Notes: generated by a model not told the origin, from the letters alone. A DNA stretch of 64,000 nucleotides from Pseudomonadota bacterium (GCA_018241405.1 JAFEDY010000012.1:1-64000), one strand, 5' to 3'; shown: positions 19,654 to 28,879, counted from the stretch's first letter. Program-made: numbers and translations.

Positions 19654-20145
19654 ATGCCTGTAGCGCTCAGCCCCGCCCATATCGCCCTGGTGGATTCGGG
19701 TGTGTCCGCCATCGTCGCCTCGCGCAGCGCCGACCTGCGCCCCAGCGTGATGCGCGCCATGGCCTCGCGCATCAGCTCCGACGGGCACAGGGTCACCGTA
19801 TTCCTGCGCCCCAGCCAGTCGCAGCAGCTGCTGGCCGACATCGCCGCAGGCGGCCCCATCGCCGTGGTCTTCAGCGACCCGCCGTCCAACCGCACGCTGC
19901 AGCTCAAGGCCGGCGGCGCGCAGATGCGCCCCGCCGAGCCCGGTGACCAGGCCCTGCTGCGGCGCTACCTGGTCGCCATGCAGCATTGCGTGGGCCAGGT
20001 GGGTTACGGCCCGGACTACGTGGCGGCCATGCTGTCGGTGCCGCCGCAGGATCTGGTGGCCGTGGAGTTCACGCCCGATACGGCCTTCGACCAAACACCC
20101 GGCCCGCGCGCAGGTACGCCGCTGGCGCCCCACCCCGCACCATGA
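19654..20145 (+). CDS. PPOX-like split-barrel flavin protein
   Basis: 163 residues. The fold looks like the pyridoxamine-phosphate-oxidase split barrel used by FMN/F420-type oxidoreductases: RPSVMRAMASRISSDGHRVT, then IAVVFSDPPSNRTLQLKAGG, and the end AFDQTPGPRAGTPL. The reaction is unknown. It overlaps the next gene by ATGA (20142-20145), so the two are coupled and probably act together. Confidence 0.65.
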   Translation: MPVALSPAHIALVDSGVSAIVASRSADLRPSVMRAMASRISSDGHRVTVFLRPSQSQQLLADIAAGGPIAVVFSDPPSNRTLQLKAGGAQMRPAEPGDQALLRRYLVAMQHCVGQVGYGPDYVAAMLSVPPQDLVAVEFTPDTAFDQTPGPRAGTPLAPHPAP

Positions 20146-21497
20146 ACGACGCCAACGCCCCCACGCTGCGCTCCATCCGCGCCTGCCTGGAGGGCGCGAT
20201 TCCGGCCACTGCCGCCACCTGCGCACCCGACGGCACGCCCAACGTGGCCTATATCTCGCAGGTGGTCTATGTGGACGACGGCCATGTGGCGCTGTCCTTC
20301 CAGTTCTTCAACAAGACACGCCAGAACATCCTGGCCAACCCCTGCGCCACGGTGCTGGCGCTGGATCCGATCACGGCGCGCCAGTACCGCCTGCACCTGC
20401 GCTACCTGCGCACGGAGACCCAGGGTCCGTTGTTCGAGCAGATGCGTGCCCAGCTGTCGGGCATCGCCTCGCACGAAGGCATGGGTGAGGTGTTTGTGCT
20501 CAAGGGCTCGGACATCTACGCCGTCGAACGCATCGAGGCCGTTGCCGGCGAAGGCCTGCCACCGCCGCCGCCGCGCATCGACCTGCTGAGTGCCGTGCGC
20601 CTGTGCAGCCTGCGCCTGGTGCGCTGCACCGGCCTGGACGAGCTGCTGCAGGCCCTGCTGGCCGGCCTGCACGAGCACCTGGGCGTGCGGCACGCCATGG
20701 TGCTGATGCTGGACGCGCAGGCGGGCCAGCTCTACACCGTCGCCAGTTTCGGCTACCCGCATTCGGGCGTGGGCAGCGAGATCCGCCTGGGCCAGGGCGT
20801 GATCGGCATGGCCGCGCGCGAGTCCACGCCGGTGCGCATCAGCCACATGACGCATGCGGCGCTGTACAGCCACGCGCTGCGCAGCAGCCTGACCGCCGAT
20901 GGCGCCGATGGACCCGCCGCCGGACCCGAGATTCCCTACCCCGGCCTGGCCGAGCCGCACAGCCAGCTGGCCGTGCCCCTGGTCAGCGGCGGACGCACGC
21001 TGGGCGTGCTCTTCGTCGAAAGCCCGCTGGACCTGCAGTTCCGCTACCCGGAAGAAGACGCGCTGGTGACGCTGGCCGGCCAGCTGGCCGCCGCCATCGA
21101 CCTGCTGCAGGCGCCCGACGATGCCGGAGAGCCCCCGCGCGCCGCCCCCGCCGCCACGCCGCCCCAGGGCCCGGCCGTGCGGGTGCGGCACTTTGCCGCC
21201 AACTCCAGCGTCTTCGTGAACGACGCCTACCTCATCAAGGGCGTGGCCGGCGCCATCATCTGGAAGCTGCTGCGCGAGCATGCACGCACCGGGCGCTGCG
21301 ACTTCAGCAACCGCGAGCTGCGCCTGGACCCGGCCCTGCGCCTGCCCGACGTGGCCGACAACCTGGAGGCGCGCCTGCTCCTGCTGCAGCGGCGCCTACA
21401 GGAAAGCGGCACGGCCATCCACATCGAGAAGGCCGGCCGCGGGCGATTCAGACTGCGCCTGGACGCGCCGGTGCTGCTCGAAGACATGCCGGCCTGA
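20142..21497 (+). CDS. PPOX-GAF fusion protein with C-terminal winged-helix-like region
   Basis: 451 residues. Domain order: an N-terminal PPOX split barrel (about 5-130, NVAYISQVVYVDDGHVALSF, FFNKTRQNILANP); a GAF sensor domain (about 155-330, with LGQGVIGMAARESTPVRISH and LAVPLVSGGRTLGVLFVESP); and a C-terminal alpha/beta region (about 380-451) that looks like an OmpR-type winged helix by pattern. Soluble. The combination suggests a flavin- or redox-linked ligand sensor. The winged-helix call is inference. Translation is coupled to the small PPOX gene. Confidence 0.75.
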   Translation: MNDANAPTLRSIRACLEGAIPATAATCAPDGTPNVAYISQVVYVDDGHVALSFQFFNKTRQNILANPCATVLALDPITARQYRLHLRYLRTETQGPLFEQMRAQLSGIASHEGMGEVFVLKGSDIYAVERIEAVAGEGLPPPPPRIDLLSAVRLCSLRLVRCTGLDELLQALLAGLHEHLGVRHAMVLMLDAQAGQLYTVASFGYPHSGVGSEIRLGQGVIGMAARESTPVRISHMTHAALYSHALRSSLTADGADGPAAGPEIPYPGLAEPHSQLAVPLVSGGRTLGVLFVESPLDLQFRYPEEDALVTLAGQLAAAIDLLQAPDDAGEPPRAAPAATPPQGPAVRVRHFAANSSVFVNDAYLIKGVAGAIIWKLLREHARTGRCDFSNRELRLDPALRLPDVADNLEARLLLLQRRLQESGTAIHIEKAGRGRFRLRLDAPVLLEDMPA

Positions 21498-21513
21498 TCG
21501 CTCACACGGCGCC

Positions 21514-22230
21514 CTATTGCGCCAAGTCGAGCGCGCGGGCCAGCTTGCCCCATTCGACCTGCGACAGATGCGGCCGCGCCACCGCCAGCGCCACGTCAAA
21601 GGCCTGCGGCGGGGCGTTGCGGCGCATGTCGGCGAGCATCATGGCGCGCTCGGCCGGCGCCATGCTCGGCAGCATCCAGCGCAGCACCACCAGCATCTCA
21701 TCCGGCGGGATGGAGGCCACCAGCGCGCCCTCGATGGCCGCCAGCTCCGCGTCGCTGTAGTGGGCCCAGAGCACGGCGTTGTGCGCCGTCTCCTCCTGGT
21801 GCATATGTTCGAAGTTGTGCGCCACGAACAGCGCCAGCTGCTGGTACAGCGCATGCGCGACCTGGGCACGCCGATCGTGCGCGCAGGCCATGAGCTGCGC
21901 CGTGCCCGCCGCCAGCGCGTCTATGGCCTGCTCATGCCCCATATGCTCGCGGGCCACGGCGGCGGCGCTGCCCGGCACATGGCGCTCCATGGCGGGGTGC
22001 AGGAAATCGTTCTCGTGGTGCAGGTGCGAACGGCAGAAGTCCAGCAGCTGCAGCACACGGGCGCAGGTTTGATTCACATCCAGGTCGTCGGCCACATCCA
22101 CACGGCCCAGTCCCGTGAGCGTGTCGGACATGTACGCGCGCAGGGCCTTGTGGATGAAGGCGTACATGTCCATGCGCGGTGTGGCCTCGGCCTGTGCCAG
22201 GGCGGCGATTTCCTGTGGGTTGAATTGCAT
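21514..22230 (-). CDS. Hemerythrin-domain protein
   Basis: 238 residues. Four-helix bundle with spaced histidines and acidic residues expected for a di-iron site: HKALRAYMSD, LHHENDFLHPAMER, REHMGHEQAIDAL and HNFEHMHQEET. Such proteins bind O2 or NO, or take part in iron-sulfur repair. The C-terminal 80 residues are helical without clear function. AAAGGA lies directly before the ATG at 22242 (no spacer) and 12 bases before the ATG at 22230, so the latter is preferred with limited certainty. Confidence 0.85.
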   Translation of the reverse strand: MQFNPQEIAALAQAEATPRMDMYAFIHKALRAYMSDTLTGLGRVDVADDLDVNQTCARVLQLLDFCRSHLHHENDFLHPAMERHVPGSAAAVAREHMGHEQAIDALAAGTAQLMACAHDRRAQVAHALYQQLALFVAHNFEHMHQEETAHNAVLWAHYSDAELAAIEGALVASIPPDEMLVVLRWMLPSMAPAERAMMLADMRRNAPPQAFDVALAVARPHLSQVEWGKLARALDLAQ

Positions 22231-22449
22231 TGTCTTGTCCATTCCTTTGGCTGTACGGCAGGCATGTGCCGCGGCATTCCGACAAGGCACGCCATGTGCC
22301 TGATCGGTGCTATGCAGTCTAGAAATGGCGGCGCGCAGGCGCTGCTAAGAATCGCTTATCCAAACCCTCAAAATTTCTTAAGAACGCGCTTGTGATCCAG
22401 GAAAAGCCCGGATAACGCAACGTTTTCGCTTCATCGTTGGAACCACGGA

Positions 22450-22962
22450 CTAACGGCCCAACTGCTGGTTGTAGGCGGCGCGGGCCGCCAGATACAGCTG
22501 GAACGGGAACTTGATGGGCACGCCCTCGAGTGCGCCGGCCAGCATCTCCAGGTGGCCCTCGAAGCCCGCGCAGGCCTTGGCCGGGTCCTCGCCGGTCGGG
22601 GTGTGCACGGTCAGCGTCAGGCGCGTGCCGCCCGGTACCTCGTCGAGCTGCCAGCGCAGCGGGCGCGCCGGCTCGTTGCCGCTGCTCCATGAATAGGCCA
22701 GCAGGCGGCCGGGGTCGAGCTCCAGCACGGTGCTGGCAATCGCGATGCCGCTGTCCTGAAAGTCAATCTGCACCGCGCCGCCCTGGCGCAGCTCGATGCT
22801 GCCGGGTGCGATCCACTGGGCGATGCCGGCCGGATCGGTCAGCATGTGCCACAGCGCATCGCGGCCATGGCCTTCGTAGGTGCGCTCCAGCCGGCCCTCG
22901 TAGCTGCCGTCCGGCAGGGTGCGCAGGGTGCCGAAAGAGGAATTCTGTTCGCTCACATTCAT
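22450..22962 (-). CDS. SRPBCC (AHSA1-like) domain protein
   Basis: 170 residues. START/AHSA1-type ligand-binding or Hsp90 co-factor-like fold: LERTYEGHGRDALWHMLTDP, IAQWIAPGSIELRQGG, VLELDPGRLLAYSW, and GTRLTLTVHT. No signal peptide, so cytoplasmic. GGAG lies a few bases before the ATG. The specific ligand or partner is unknown. Confidence 0.85.
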   Translation of the reverse strand: MNVSEQNSSFGTLRTLPDGSYEGRLERTYEGHGRDALWHMLTDPAGIAQWIAPGSIELRQGGAVQIDFQDSGIAIASTVLELDPGRLLAYSWSSGNEPARPLRWQLDEVPGGTRLTLTVHTPTGEDPAKACAGFEGHLEMLAGALEGVPIKFPFQLYLAARAAYNQQLGR

Positions 22963-23096
22963 CTCCAGAGGTCAATGGGTGCGTGAATTGAATCAAATCT
23001 GCAAAGCCCCTTCCAGGACATTTGCGTCGCCGCCGGCCTTGCCAATGCGCGCCCAGGGCCGGAAACTTTGCGGTCCCAGCCCATTCCAACGACCCC

Positions 23097-23471
23097 ATGA
23101 CGCTTTTGCATACTCACCTGCGCGCAGCCATGCTGCTGTGCGCCATGCTGATCCCCCCCGCCTGGGGCCAGGACCGTGCAGTCGCGCCGGCGGGCGCGGG
23201 CCAGGGCGAGCGGCAGGCGGTGCAGTGGTTCAACATGCTGGACCGCAACGGCGACGGCCGACTCACGCGCGACGAGGTGCAATGGGCGTTCAGGCTCGAT
23301 CCGCGGCTGGAGCAGCAGTTCAACGAAGCCGACAGCAACCACGACGGCATCGTGACCCAGGCCGAAATCCGCGCCCTGGCGGCGCGGCGCAAGGCCGAGC
23401 GCATGGCGCGCGAGGCGTCCACCGGCGCAGGCGCCGCCGGTTCACAGCAGCCGGCCATGTCGCGCAGGTAA
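23097..23471 (+). CDS. Exported EF-hand protein
   Basis: 124 residues. A Sec signal peptide (about 1-24, cleavage after AWG) is followed by two EF-hand loops, DRNGDGRLTRDE and DSNHDGIVTQAE, each with acidic residues at loop positions 1, 3, 5 and 12, consistent with calcium binding in the periplasm. The frame is open upstream, but the ATG at 23097 starts the signal peptide. The gene ends 92 bases before the DUF1800 gene and may belong with the exported DUF1800/DUF1501 pair. Confidence 0.8.
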   Translation: MTLLHTHLRAAMLLCAMLIPPAWGQDRAVAPAGAGQGERQAVQWFNMLDRNGDGRLTRDEVQWAFRLDPRLEQQFNEADSNHDGIVTQAEIRALAARRKAERMAREASTGAGAAGSQQPAMSRR

Positions 23472-23563
23472 AGAACGGCAAAGCCGCGTCAAGGCGGTCA
23501 GCGCCGGCACGTCGGCAGTCGTTGACCCAACAGCCGGCGCTGTGCCGGCCGGAGACCGTCCCC

Positions 23564-25099
23564 ATGTCAACCGCCACCCGTTTGCTCCCCGCCGCACTCG
23601 CCGCACTGATGCTGGGCGCGCTCGCCGGCACGCACCGGCCGACCGCTGCGGCGCCGCCGCCGCCAGCCACCGCGCCCGCTCCCCAGGCCTTGACTGCCGA
23701 GGCCGCCACCTGGCGCGTGCTCTCGCGCCTGGGCTACGGGCCGACACCGGCACTCGTTGAGCAGGTGCGCCAGGCCGGCGGCGCCCAGGCCTGGGCCCTG
23801 GCTGCAATCGACACGGCCTTTGCCGCCAGCCGGCAGCCAGCGGCGGCTACGCCAGACCTGGCGGCCTTCGACCAGCCGCTGCCGCAGATCTTTGCCGGCG
23901 TGAAGGCCGCGCGCGAGGCCCGGCGTGCCCAGCGCGCGGCGAGCGAGGGAGCAAGGGGCGCCGCCCCTGCCACCGCGGGCGCCGCGCAGGATGACACCGC
24001 GGACTTCATCCGCGACAGCGCCCAGGGCGCCGCGGCCTGGCGCCTGGCGGCCTGCAGCCGGCCGGCGCTGGAGCACCCGCTGCTGGCGCGCCTGACCGAG
24101 TTCTGGTTCAACCACCTGAACGTCAGCAGCGACAAGGGCGCCGACCGCGCCTTCGTCGGCCACTACCTGCTGCACGCCATCCGCCCACAGGTGCTGGGGC
24201 GGTTTGAGGATTTGCTGCTGGCCAGCGCGCGCCACCCGGCCATGCTGTACTACCTGGACCAGGCGCAAAGCGTGGCCGACGGCACGATGCAGGGCGAAAA
24301 ACGCCGCGGCCTGAACGAGAACTACGCACGCGAACTGATGGAACTGCACACCCTGGGCGTGGACGGCGGCTACACCCAGCAGGACGTGCGCGAACTGGCG
24401 CGCGTGCTGACCGGATGGACCGTGGCGCCCGCGCAGACGGACGGCTTTCGCTTCGCGCCGCGCCTGCACGACGCCGGCGCCAAGTCCGTGCTGGGCCAGC
24501 GCTTCGGCCCCACCCACGCACGCGACGCCGCCGCAGGCGAGGCCGAGGGCCGCGCCGCGCTGCACCTGCTGGCCGCGCACCCGGCCACGGCGCACCGCGT
24601 GGCCCTGCGCCTGGCGCAGTGGTTCGTCGCCGACCAGCCGCCACCGGCCCTCGTCGAGCAACTGGCGCGCAGCTTCACGTCTACGCAGGGCGACCTGCGC
24701 GCCGTGATGCGCGTGCTGGTGCAGTCCCCGGCATTCTGGGACCCGGCCAACCAGCTCTTCAAGACGCCGCTGGACTATGCCTGCTCTACGCTTGCCGCCG
24801 TGGGGGGCCCATCCGACGAGCGCGCGCTGCGCCGCATGGCCGGCTTCTTGAGCAGCGCCGGCCAGGGCATCAACCGCTGGCCCACGCCCGACGGCTACAA
24901 GACCAGCGCCGACACCTGGCGCACGCCCGACGCGCTGACGCGCCGTGCCGATGTCGCCCTGGCCCTGGGCCGCGCCCAGCCTGACCTGGCGTGGCTGCAG
25001 CCCTTCCTGGCCCCGGCCACGCGCGTACGCATCACCGCCCAACCGCCCGCGCTACAGGCGGGGCTGGTGCTTGCCAGCCCCGATTTCATGAGCAAATAA
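23564..25099 (+). CDS. DUF1800 family protein, exported
   Basis: 511 residues. N-terminal signal peptide (cleavage near TAAA) then a Pro/Ala-rich linker. Typical DUF1800 features: ATWRVLSRLGYGPTPALVEQ near the mature start, LLARLTEFWFNHLNVS, and GLNENYARELMELHTLGVD. DUF1800 genes are nearly always followed by DUF1501 genes, as here (54 bases later). The pair is exported and proposed to act in cell-surface or extracellular functions. The precise role is unknown. Confidence 0.88.
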   Translation: MSTATRLLPAALAALMLGALAGTHRPTAAAPPPPATAPAPQALTAEAATWRVLSRLGYGPTPALVEQVRQAGGAQAWALAAIDTAFAASRQPAAATPDLAAFDQPLPQIFAGVKAAREARRAQRAASEGARGAAPATAGAAQDDTADFIRDSAQGAAAWRLAACSRPALEHPLLARLTEFWFNHLNVSSDKGADRAFVGHYLLHAIRPQVLGRFEDLLLASARHPAMLYYLDQAQSVADGTMQGEKRRGLNENYARELMELHTLGVDGGYTQQDVRELARVLTGWTVAPAQTDGFRFAPRLHDAGAKSVLGQRFGPTHARDAAAGEAEGRAALHLLAAHPATAHRVALRLAQWFVADQPPPALVEQLARSFTSTQGDLRAVMRVLVQSPAFWDPANQLFKTPLDYACSTLAAVGGPSDERALRRMAGFLSSAGQGINRWPTPDGYKTSADTWRTPDALTRRADVALALGRAQPDLAWLQPFLAPATRVRITAQPPALQAGLVLASPDFMSK

Positions 25100-25143
25100 G
25101 ACGGCCAGCGCTTGATGGACGAGCGCAGAAAGCTATTCTTTAA
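25100..25143 (-). repeat. Dispersed palindromic repeat between the DUF1800 and DUF1501 genes
   Basis: Read on the minus strand: AATAGCTTTCTGCGCTCGTC followed by CATCAAGCGCTGGCCG. Same family as 7631-7676 and 44988-45050. It fills nearly the whole gap between the two genes and ends at the AAGGAG of the DUF1501 gene. Confidence 0.6.
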
Positions 25144-25152
25144 GGAGCAAAC

Positions 25153-26397
25153 ATGAGCACTCTACTGCTTCGCCGCCGCACCCTGCTGGCCGCGGCCCTG
25201 GCCTGCGGCAGCGCCCTGCCGCGCGCCTGGGCGCAGGCGCTGCCCGGCGCACAGGGCCAGGGCCGCCTGGTCGTCGTGTTTTTGCGCGGCGCACTCGATG
25301 GCCTGTCGGCCTTCGTGCCGTACGCCGACCCCGACTACGCGCGCCTGCGCCCGGGCATCGCCATTCCCGGGCCGGACGGCAGCGCGCAGACCGCCATCAA
25401 GCTGGATGGCAGCTTCGGCCTGCACCCCGCCCTGGCCATGCTGGAGCCGCTGTGGCGCCAGCAGGCGCTGGCCTTCGTGCCGGCGGCCGGCTCGCCCGAC
25501 GGCACACGCTCGCACTTTGACGCGCAATACCAGTGGGAGACCGCACGCCCCGGCCAGAGCGGCGATGCGCCCGGCTGGCTCAACCGGCTGGCGGCGCAGT
25601 GGGGCCGTGGCGCCACCCATGTGCTGGGCGTGGGCGAAGCCAGCCCGCGCGTGCTGGCCGGCCGCGCCCCGGTGCGGTTGGTGGCGCATGGCAAGGCCGC
25701 CGAGCGCGCCGGCGCGCTGGAAAACCCGCGCCAGCGCGCGGCACTGATGGCGCTGTACGAGGGCGACGACGCCACCGCGCAAGCCTTTCGCGCTGGCGCC
25801 GCCGCGCGCCTGCAGACCGCGCGCGACCTGTCGGACGAACAGGCGCGCCAGGAGATGCAGGCCGCCAACAACGGCGCACCAGCGCCCGCGCTGCTGCAGC
25901 AGGACGCGCGCAACCTGGCCACGCTGATGAACAAGGAACGCAGCCTGCGCCTGGGCTTTCTGTCCGCCGGCGGCTGGGACACGCATGTCAACCAAGGGGC
26001 AGTCACCGGGCAGCTGGCGACCAATCTGGCGCGCCTGGGTGCCGCACTGGTGCAGCTGCGCACCGACTTCCAGCAGCCGGGCGACGTGATCGTGGTGGCC
26101 AGCGAGTTCGGCCGCACCACGGTCGAGAACGGCAGTCGCGGCACCGACCACGGCCACGGCAACGCCATGTGGCTGATCGGCAACCGCGTGGCCGGTGGCC
26201 GCTGGCATGGCCAGTGGAGCGGCCTGGCGCAAGCCAACCTGCACGAGGGGCGCGACCTGCCCGTGCACCACGACTTCCGCGCGGTGCTGGCGCAGCTGCT
26301 GCGCCCCGGCTTTGGTCTCAATGACAGCCAGCTGGCCGACGTGCTGCCGGGCGCGAGCTGGGACGGGCGGCTGGACGGCCTGCTGCGCCGCGGCTGA
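25153..26397 (+). CDS. DUF1501 family protein, predicted Tat substrate
   Basis: 414 residues. The N-terminus has consecutive arginines before a hydrophobic stretch (LLRRRTLLAAALACG) and an ARAWA-like cleavage region, suggesting Tat export. DUF1501 belongs to the alkaline phosphatase/sulfatase-like superfamily: LVVVFLRGALDGLSAFVPY near the start, GGWDTHVNQG, and ASEFGRTTVENGSRGTDHG, which carries conserved metal-site-like residues. It is paired with the DUF1800 gene upstream. AAGGAG lies at about 25142-25147. Confidence 0.88.
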   Translation: MSTLLLRRRTLLAAALACGSALPRAWAQALPGAQGQGRLVVVFLRGALDGLSAFVPYADPDYARLRPGIAIPGPDGSAQTAIKLDGSFGLHPALAMLEPLWRQQALAFVPAAGSPDGTRSHFDAQYQWETARPGQSGDAPGWLNRLAAQWGRGATHVLGVGEASPRVLAGRAPVRLVAHGKAAERAGALENPRQRAALMALYEGDDATAQAFRAGAAARLQTARDLSDEQARQEMQAANNGAPAPALLQQDARNLATLMNKERSLRLGFLSAGGWDTHVNQGAVTGQLATNLARLGAALVQLRTDFQQPGDVIVVASEFGRTTVENGSRGTDHGHGNAMWLIGNRVAGGRWHGQWSGLAQANLHEGRDLPVHHDFRAVLAQLLRPGFGLNDSQLADVLPGASWDGRLDGLLRRG

Positions 26398-26503
26398 ACA
26401 CGGCCCGGCCACCCGCGGTTCGGGGCGGCTCTGGATGGTGCGCAATTGCCGATACCATCGCGGCATTGCTTTTCTCTCCACCCATCTTTCAAGGGGCAGT
26501 TAT

Positions 26504-27352
26504 ATGACGATCACGACCGTCGGCATCATCGGTGCGGGCACCATGGGCAATGGCATTGCGCAGGCCTGCGCCGTCTCGGGCATCCACGTGGTGATGGTGG
26601 ACATCTCCGACGCCGCCGTGCAAAAGGGCGTGGCCACCGTGGCCGGCAGCCTGGAACGCCTGATCAAGAAGGACAAGATCACCGCGGCCGACAAGGACGC
26701 GGCGCTGGCGCGTATCAAGGGCTCGACCAGCTACGACGACCTGAAGGCCGCGCAGATCGTCATCGAGGCCGCGACGGAAAACCACGAGCTCAAGCTCAAG
26801 ATCTTGAAGCAGGTGGACGCCATCGTGCCGGCCGAGGTCATCATCGCCTCCAACACCTCGTCCATCTCGATCACCAAGCTGGCCGCCGCCACCGGCCGTG
26901 CCGAGCGCTTCATCGGCATGCACTTCTTCAACCCCGTGCCCATGATGGCGCTGGTGGAGATCATCCGCGGTCTGCAGACTTCCGACGCCACGCACGACGC
27001 CGTGAAGCAGCTAGCCGAGCGCCTGGGCAAGTCGCCCATCACCGTGAAGAACGCGCCCGGCTTCGTGGTCAACCGCATCCTGGTGCCGATGATCAACGAG
27101 GCCTTCTTCGTGCTAGCCGAGGGCCTGGCCACGCCCGAGGACATCGACGCCGGCATGAAACTGGGCTGCAACCAGCCTATCGGCCCGCTGGCCCTGGCCG
27201 ACATGGTGGGCCTGGACGTGTGCCTGGCCGTGATGGACGTGTACCTGCAGGAGTTTGGCGACAGCAAGTACCGCGCCTGCCCGCTGCTCAAGGAATACGT
27301 GGCCGCCGGCCGCCTGGGCCGCAAGACGGGGCGCGGCGTTTACCAGTACTGA
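26504..27352 (+). CDS. 3-hydroxybutyryl-CoA dehydrogenase
   Basis: 282 residues, the standard length for the short form. Cytoplasmic NAD(P)-dependent enzyme interconverting 3-hydroxybutyryl-CoA and acetoacetyl-CoA. The dinucleotide fold is GIIGAGTMGNGIAQACA, the catalytic His is in GMHFFNPVPMM, and Asn of FVVNRIL completes the active site. The end GRLGRKTGRGVYQY is typical. Convergent with the Bug receptor gene at 27373. It could feed polyhydroxybutyrate or fatty acid metabolism. Confidence 0.95.
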   Translation: MTITTVGIIGAGTMGNGIAQACAVSGIHVVMVDISDAAVQKGVATVAGSLERLIKKDKITAADKDAALARIKGSTSYDDLKAAQIVIEAATENHELKLKILKQVDAIVPAEVIIASNTSSISITKLAAATGRAERFIGMHFFNPVPMMALVEIIRGLQTSDATHDAVKQLAERLGKSPITVKNAPGFVVNRILVPMINEAFFVLAEGLATPEDIDAGMKLGCNQPIGPLALADMVGLDVCLAVMDVYLQEFGDSKYRACPLLKEYVAAGRLGRKTGRGVYQY

Positions 27353-27372
27353 CGCGGCACCGGGCCGTGGCG

Positions 27373-28356
27373 CTAATCGAGCGTCACGCCCGTCGCCTTG
27401 ACGACGCCCGCCCAGCGCGCCAGCTCCTTGCGCAGGTAGGCACCATATTCGTCCACCGTGGAGCCCAGCGGCTCCGCGCCCTGCACGGCGAGCTTCTCGC
27501 GCAGCTCGGGGTTTTGCAGGGCCTTGTTGACCTCGGCGTTCAGCCGCTGCACCACGGCCGCGGGCGTGCCGGCGGGCACCATCACGCCCTGCCAAGCGCC
27601 GGCCTCAAAACCTGGCATGACGGTCTCGGCCAGCGTGGGCACCTCCGGGAACAGCGACATGCGTTTGCCCGTGGTGACGGCCAGCAGCTTCATGCGCCTG
27701 TCCTTCACGAAGGCCATCACGGAATTGATGGTGTCCGTCATGAACTGGATCTGACCCGCGGCCAGGTCCACGTCGGCCGGTGCGCTGCCACGGTAGGGCA
27801 CATGCGTGGCGTCGATCCCCTGGGCCTTCACGAACTGGTAGGCGGCCAGATGCGTCACGTTGCCATTGCCGGCCGATCCGTAGGACAGCTTGCCCGGGTT
27901 CGCCTTGGCGTAGGCCACGAAGTCCTTCACGTTGTTGGCCGGCACGGCGGGGTTGACCACCAGCGCCAGAGGCACCACGGCCGTGAGCGCCACGGGCGAA
28001 AGGTCGCGCAGCACGTCGTACTGCATGCTCTTGTACAGCGCCGGGCTGAGCGTGATCGACGAGGTGTTGTAGAGCAGCGTATAGCCATCGGCCTGCGCCT
28101 TGCTCACGAACAGGCCGCCGATGTTGCCGTTGGCGCCGGGCTTGTTGTCCACCACCACGCTCTGGCCCATCTGCTCCGACATCTTCTGCGCCAGCAGCCG
28201 CGCCACCATGTCGGTGGGGCCACCGGGCGGGAACGGCACGACCATGGTGATGGGCTTGGCGGGGTAGGCCTGCGCATGCACGGCGGGTGCGACCAGGGCG
28301 CCGCAGGCGGCGAGCGCCAGGCAGGCGCGGCGGGTGAGCAATGGTGTTGGGTTCAT
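27373..28356 (-). CDS. Bug/TctC-family periplasmic solute receptor
   Basis: 327 residues. Tat- or Sec-type signal peptide (LLTRRACLALAACGALVAPA, cleaved near VHAQA). The mature part is a canonical Bug receptor: YPAKPITMVVPFPPGGPTD, VVDNKPGANGNIGG, and DGYTLLYNTSS. Bug proteins bind carboxylates or other anions in the periplasm of Burkholderiales. No TctA/TctB membrane genes are adjacent. It is on the same strand as, and 32 bases from, the MaoC gene upstream, so it may bring the substrate of the neighbouring CoA genes. Confidence 0.92.
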   Translation of the reverse strand: MNPTPLLTRRACLALAACGALVAPAVHAQAYPAKPITMVVPFPPGGPTDMVARLLAQKMSEQMGQSVVVDNKPGANGNIGGLFVSKAQADGYTLLYNTSSITLSPALYKSMQYDVLRDLSPVALTAVVPLALVVNPAVPANNVKDFVAYAKANPGKLSYGSAGNGNVTHLAAYQFVKAQGIDATHVPYRGSAPADVDLAAGQIQFMTDTINSVMAFVKDRRMKLLAVTTGKRMSLFPEVPTLAETVMPGFEAGAWQGVMVPAGTPAAVVQRLNAEVNKALQNPELREKLAVQGAEPLGSTVDEYGAYLRKELARWAGVVKATGVTLD

Positions 28357-28388
28357 GCGTGTCTCCTTGATTTTTTGCGTGCCCGCCG

Positions 28389-28868
28389 TCAACCGCGCCC
28401 GGCCAGCAGCCGCGTGGCGGTATAGGTCATGACCGGCACGCCCTTCTGGTTGAACACGTCGATGCGCGAAGTGACCACGGCGCGCCCGCTCTTCGACGTG
28501 GGGCGTATGTCCGTCACCTCCACCATGGCCTCTATGGTGTCGCCCACCACCACGGGAGCCAGTATCTTCTGGTGCAGCTCCAGCATGGCCAGGCCCGTGC
28601 CCTGGATCATGGTCTGCAGGATGAATCCCTCTATCAGCGTGTAGGTCAGCGCACCGGGCACGGGCCGCCCGGGCATGGCTCCGCCCTCGTAGCCCTCCTC
28701 GATGAAGATGGCCTCCAGCATGCCGGTCACGCCTATGAACTGAATGAGGTCGCTCTCGGTGATCGTGCGACGGAAGGTGCGAAAGCACTGGCCTACGCGC
28801 AGGTCCTGCCAGAAGAAACCCTGGCCCAGGCGCGGAACGCTGTGATCCATGGTGGCCGTCGTATTCAT
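28389..28868 (-). CDS. MaoC-like hot-dog hydratase
   Basis: 159 residues. Single hot-dog domain with MaoC-like features: TFRRTITESDLIQFIGVTG, PVPGALTYTLIEGF and VVVGDTIEAMVEV. MaoC-type enzymes hydrate 2-enoyl-CoA thioesters. The usual catalytic Asp/His pair is not clearly at the canonical position (SDLIQFIG instead of TDxxxFAxLTGDxNPxH), so activity is less certain. It lies between a CaiB-type transferase and a Bug receptor on the same strand. Confidence 0.78.
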   Translation of the reverse strand: MNTTATMDHSVPRLGQGFFWQDLRVGQCFRTFRRTITESDLIQFIGVTGMLEAIFIEEGYEGGAMPGRPVPGALTYTLIEGFILQTMIQGTGLAMLELHQKILAPVVVGDTIEAMVEVTDIRPTSKSGRAVVTSRIDVFNQKGVPVMTYTATRLLAGRG

Positions 28869-28879
28869 GTCAAAAGCCC

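Noticed and set aside
28389..28868. Calling this MaoC protein a mesaconyl-CoA hydratase by name
   Set aside because: The canonical catalytic Asp/His pattern is not clear, so only the hot-dog family level is supported.
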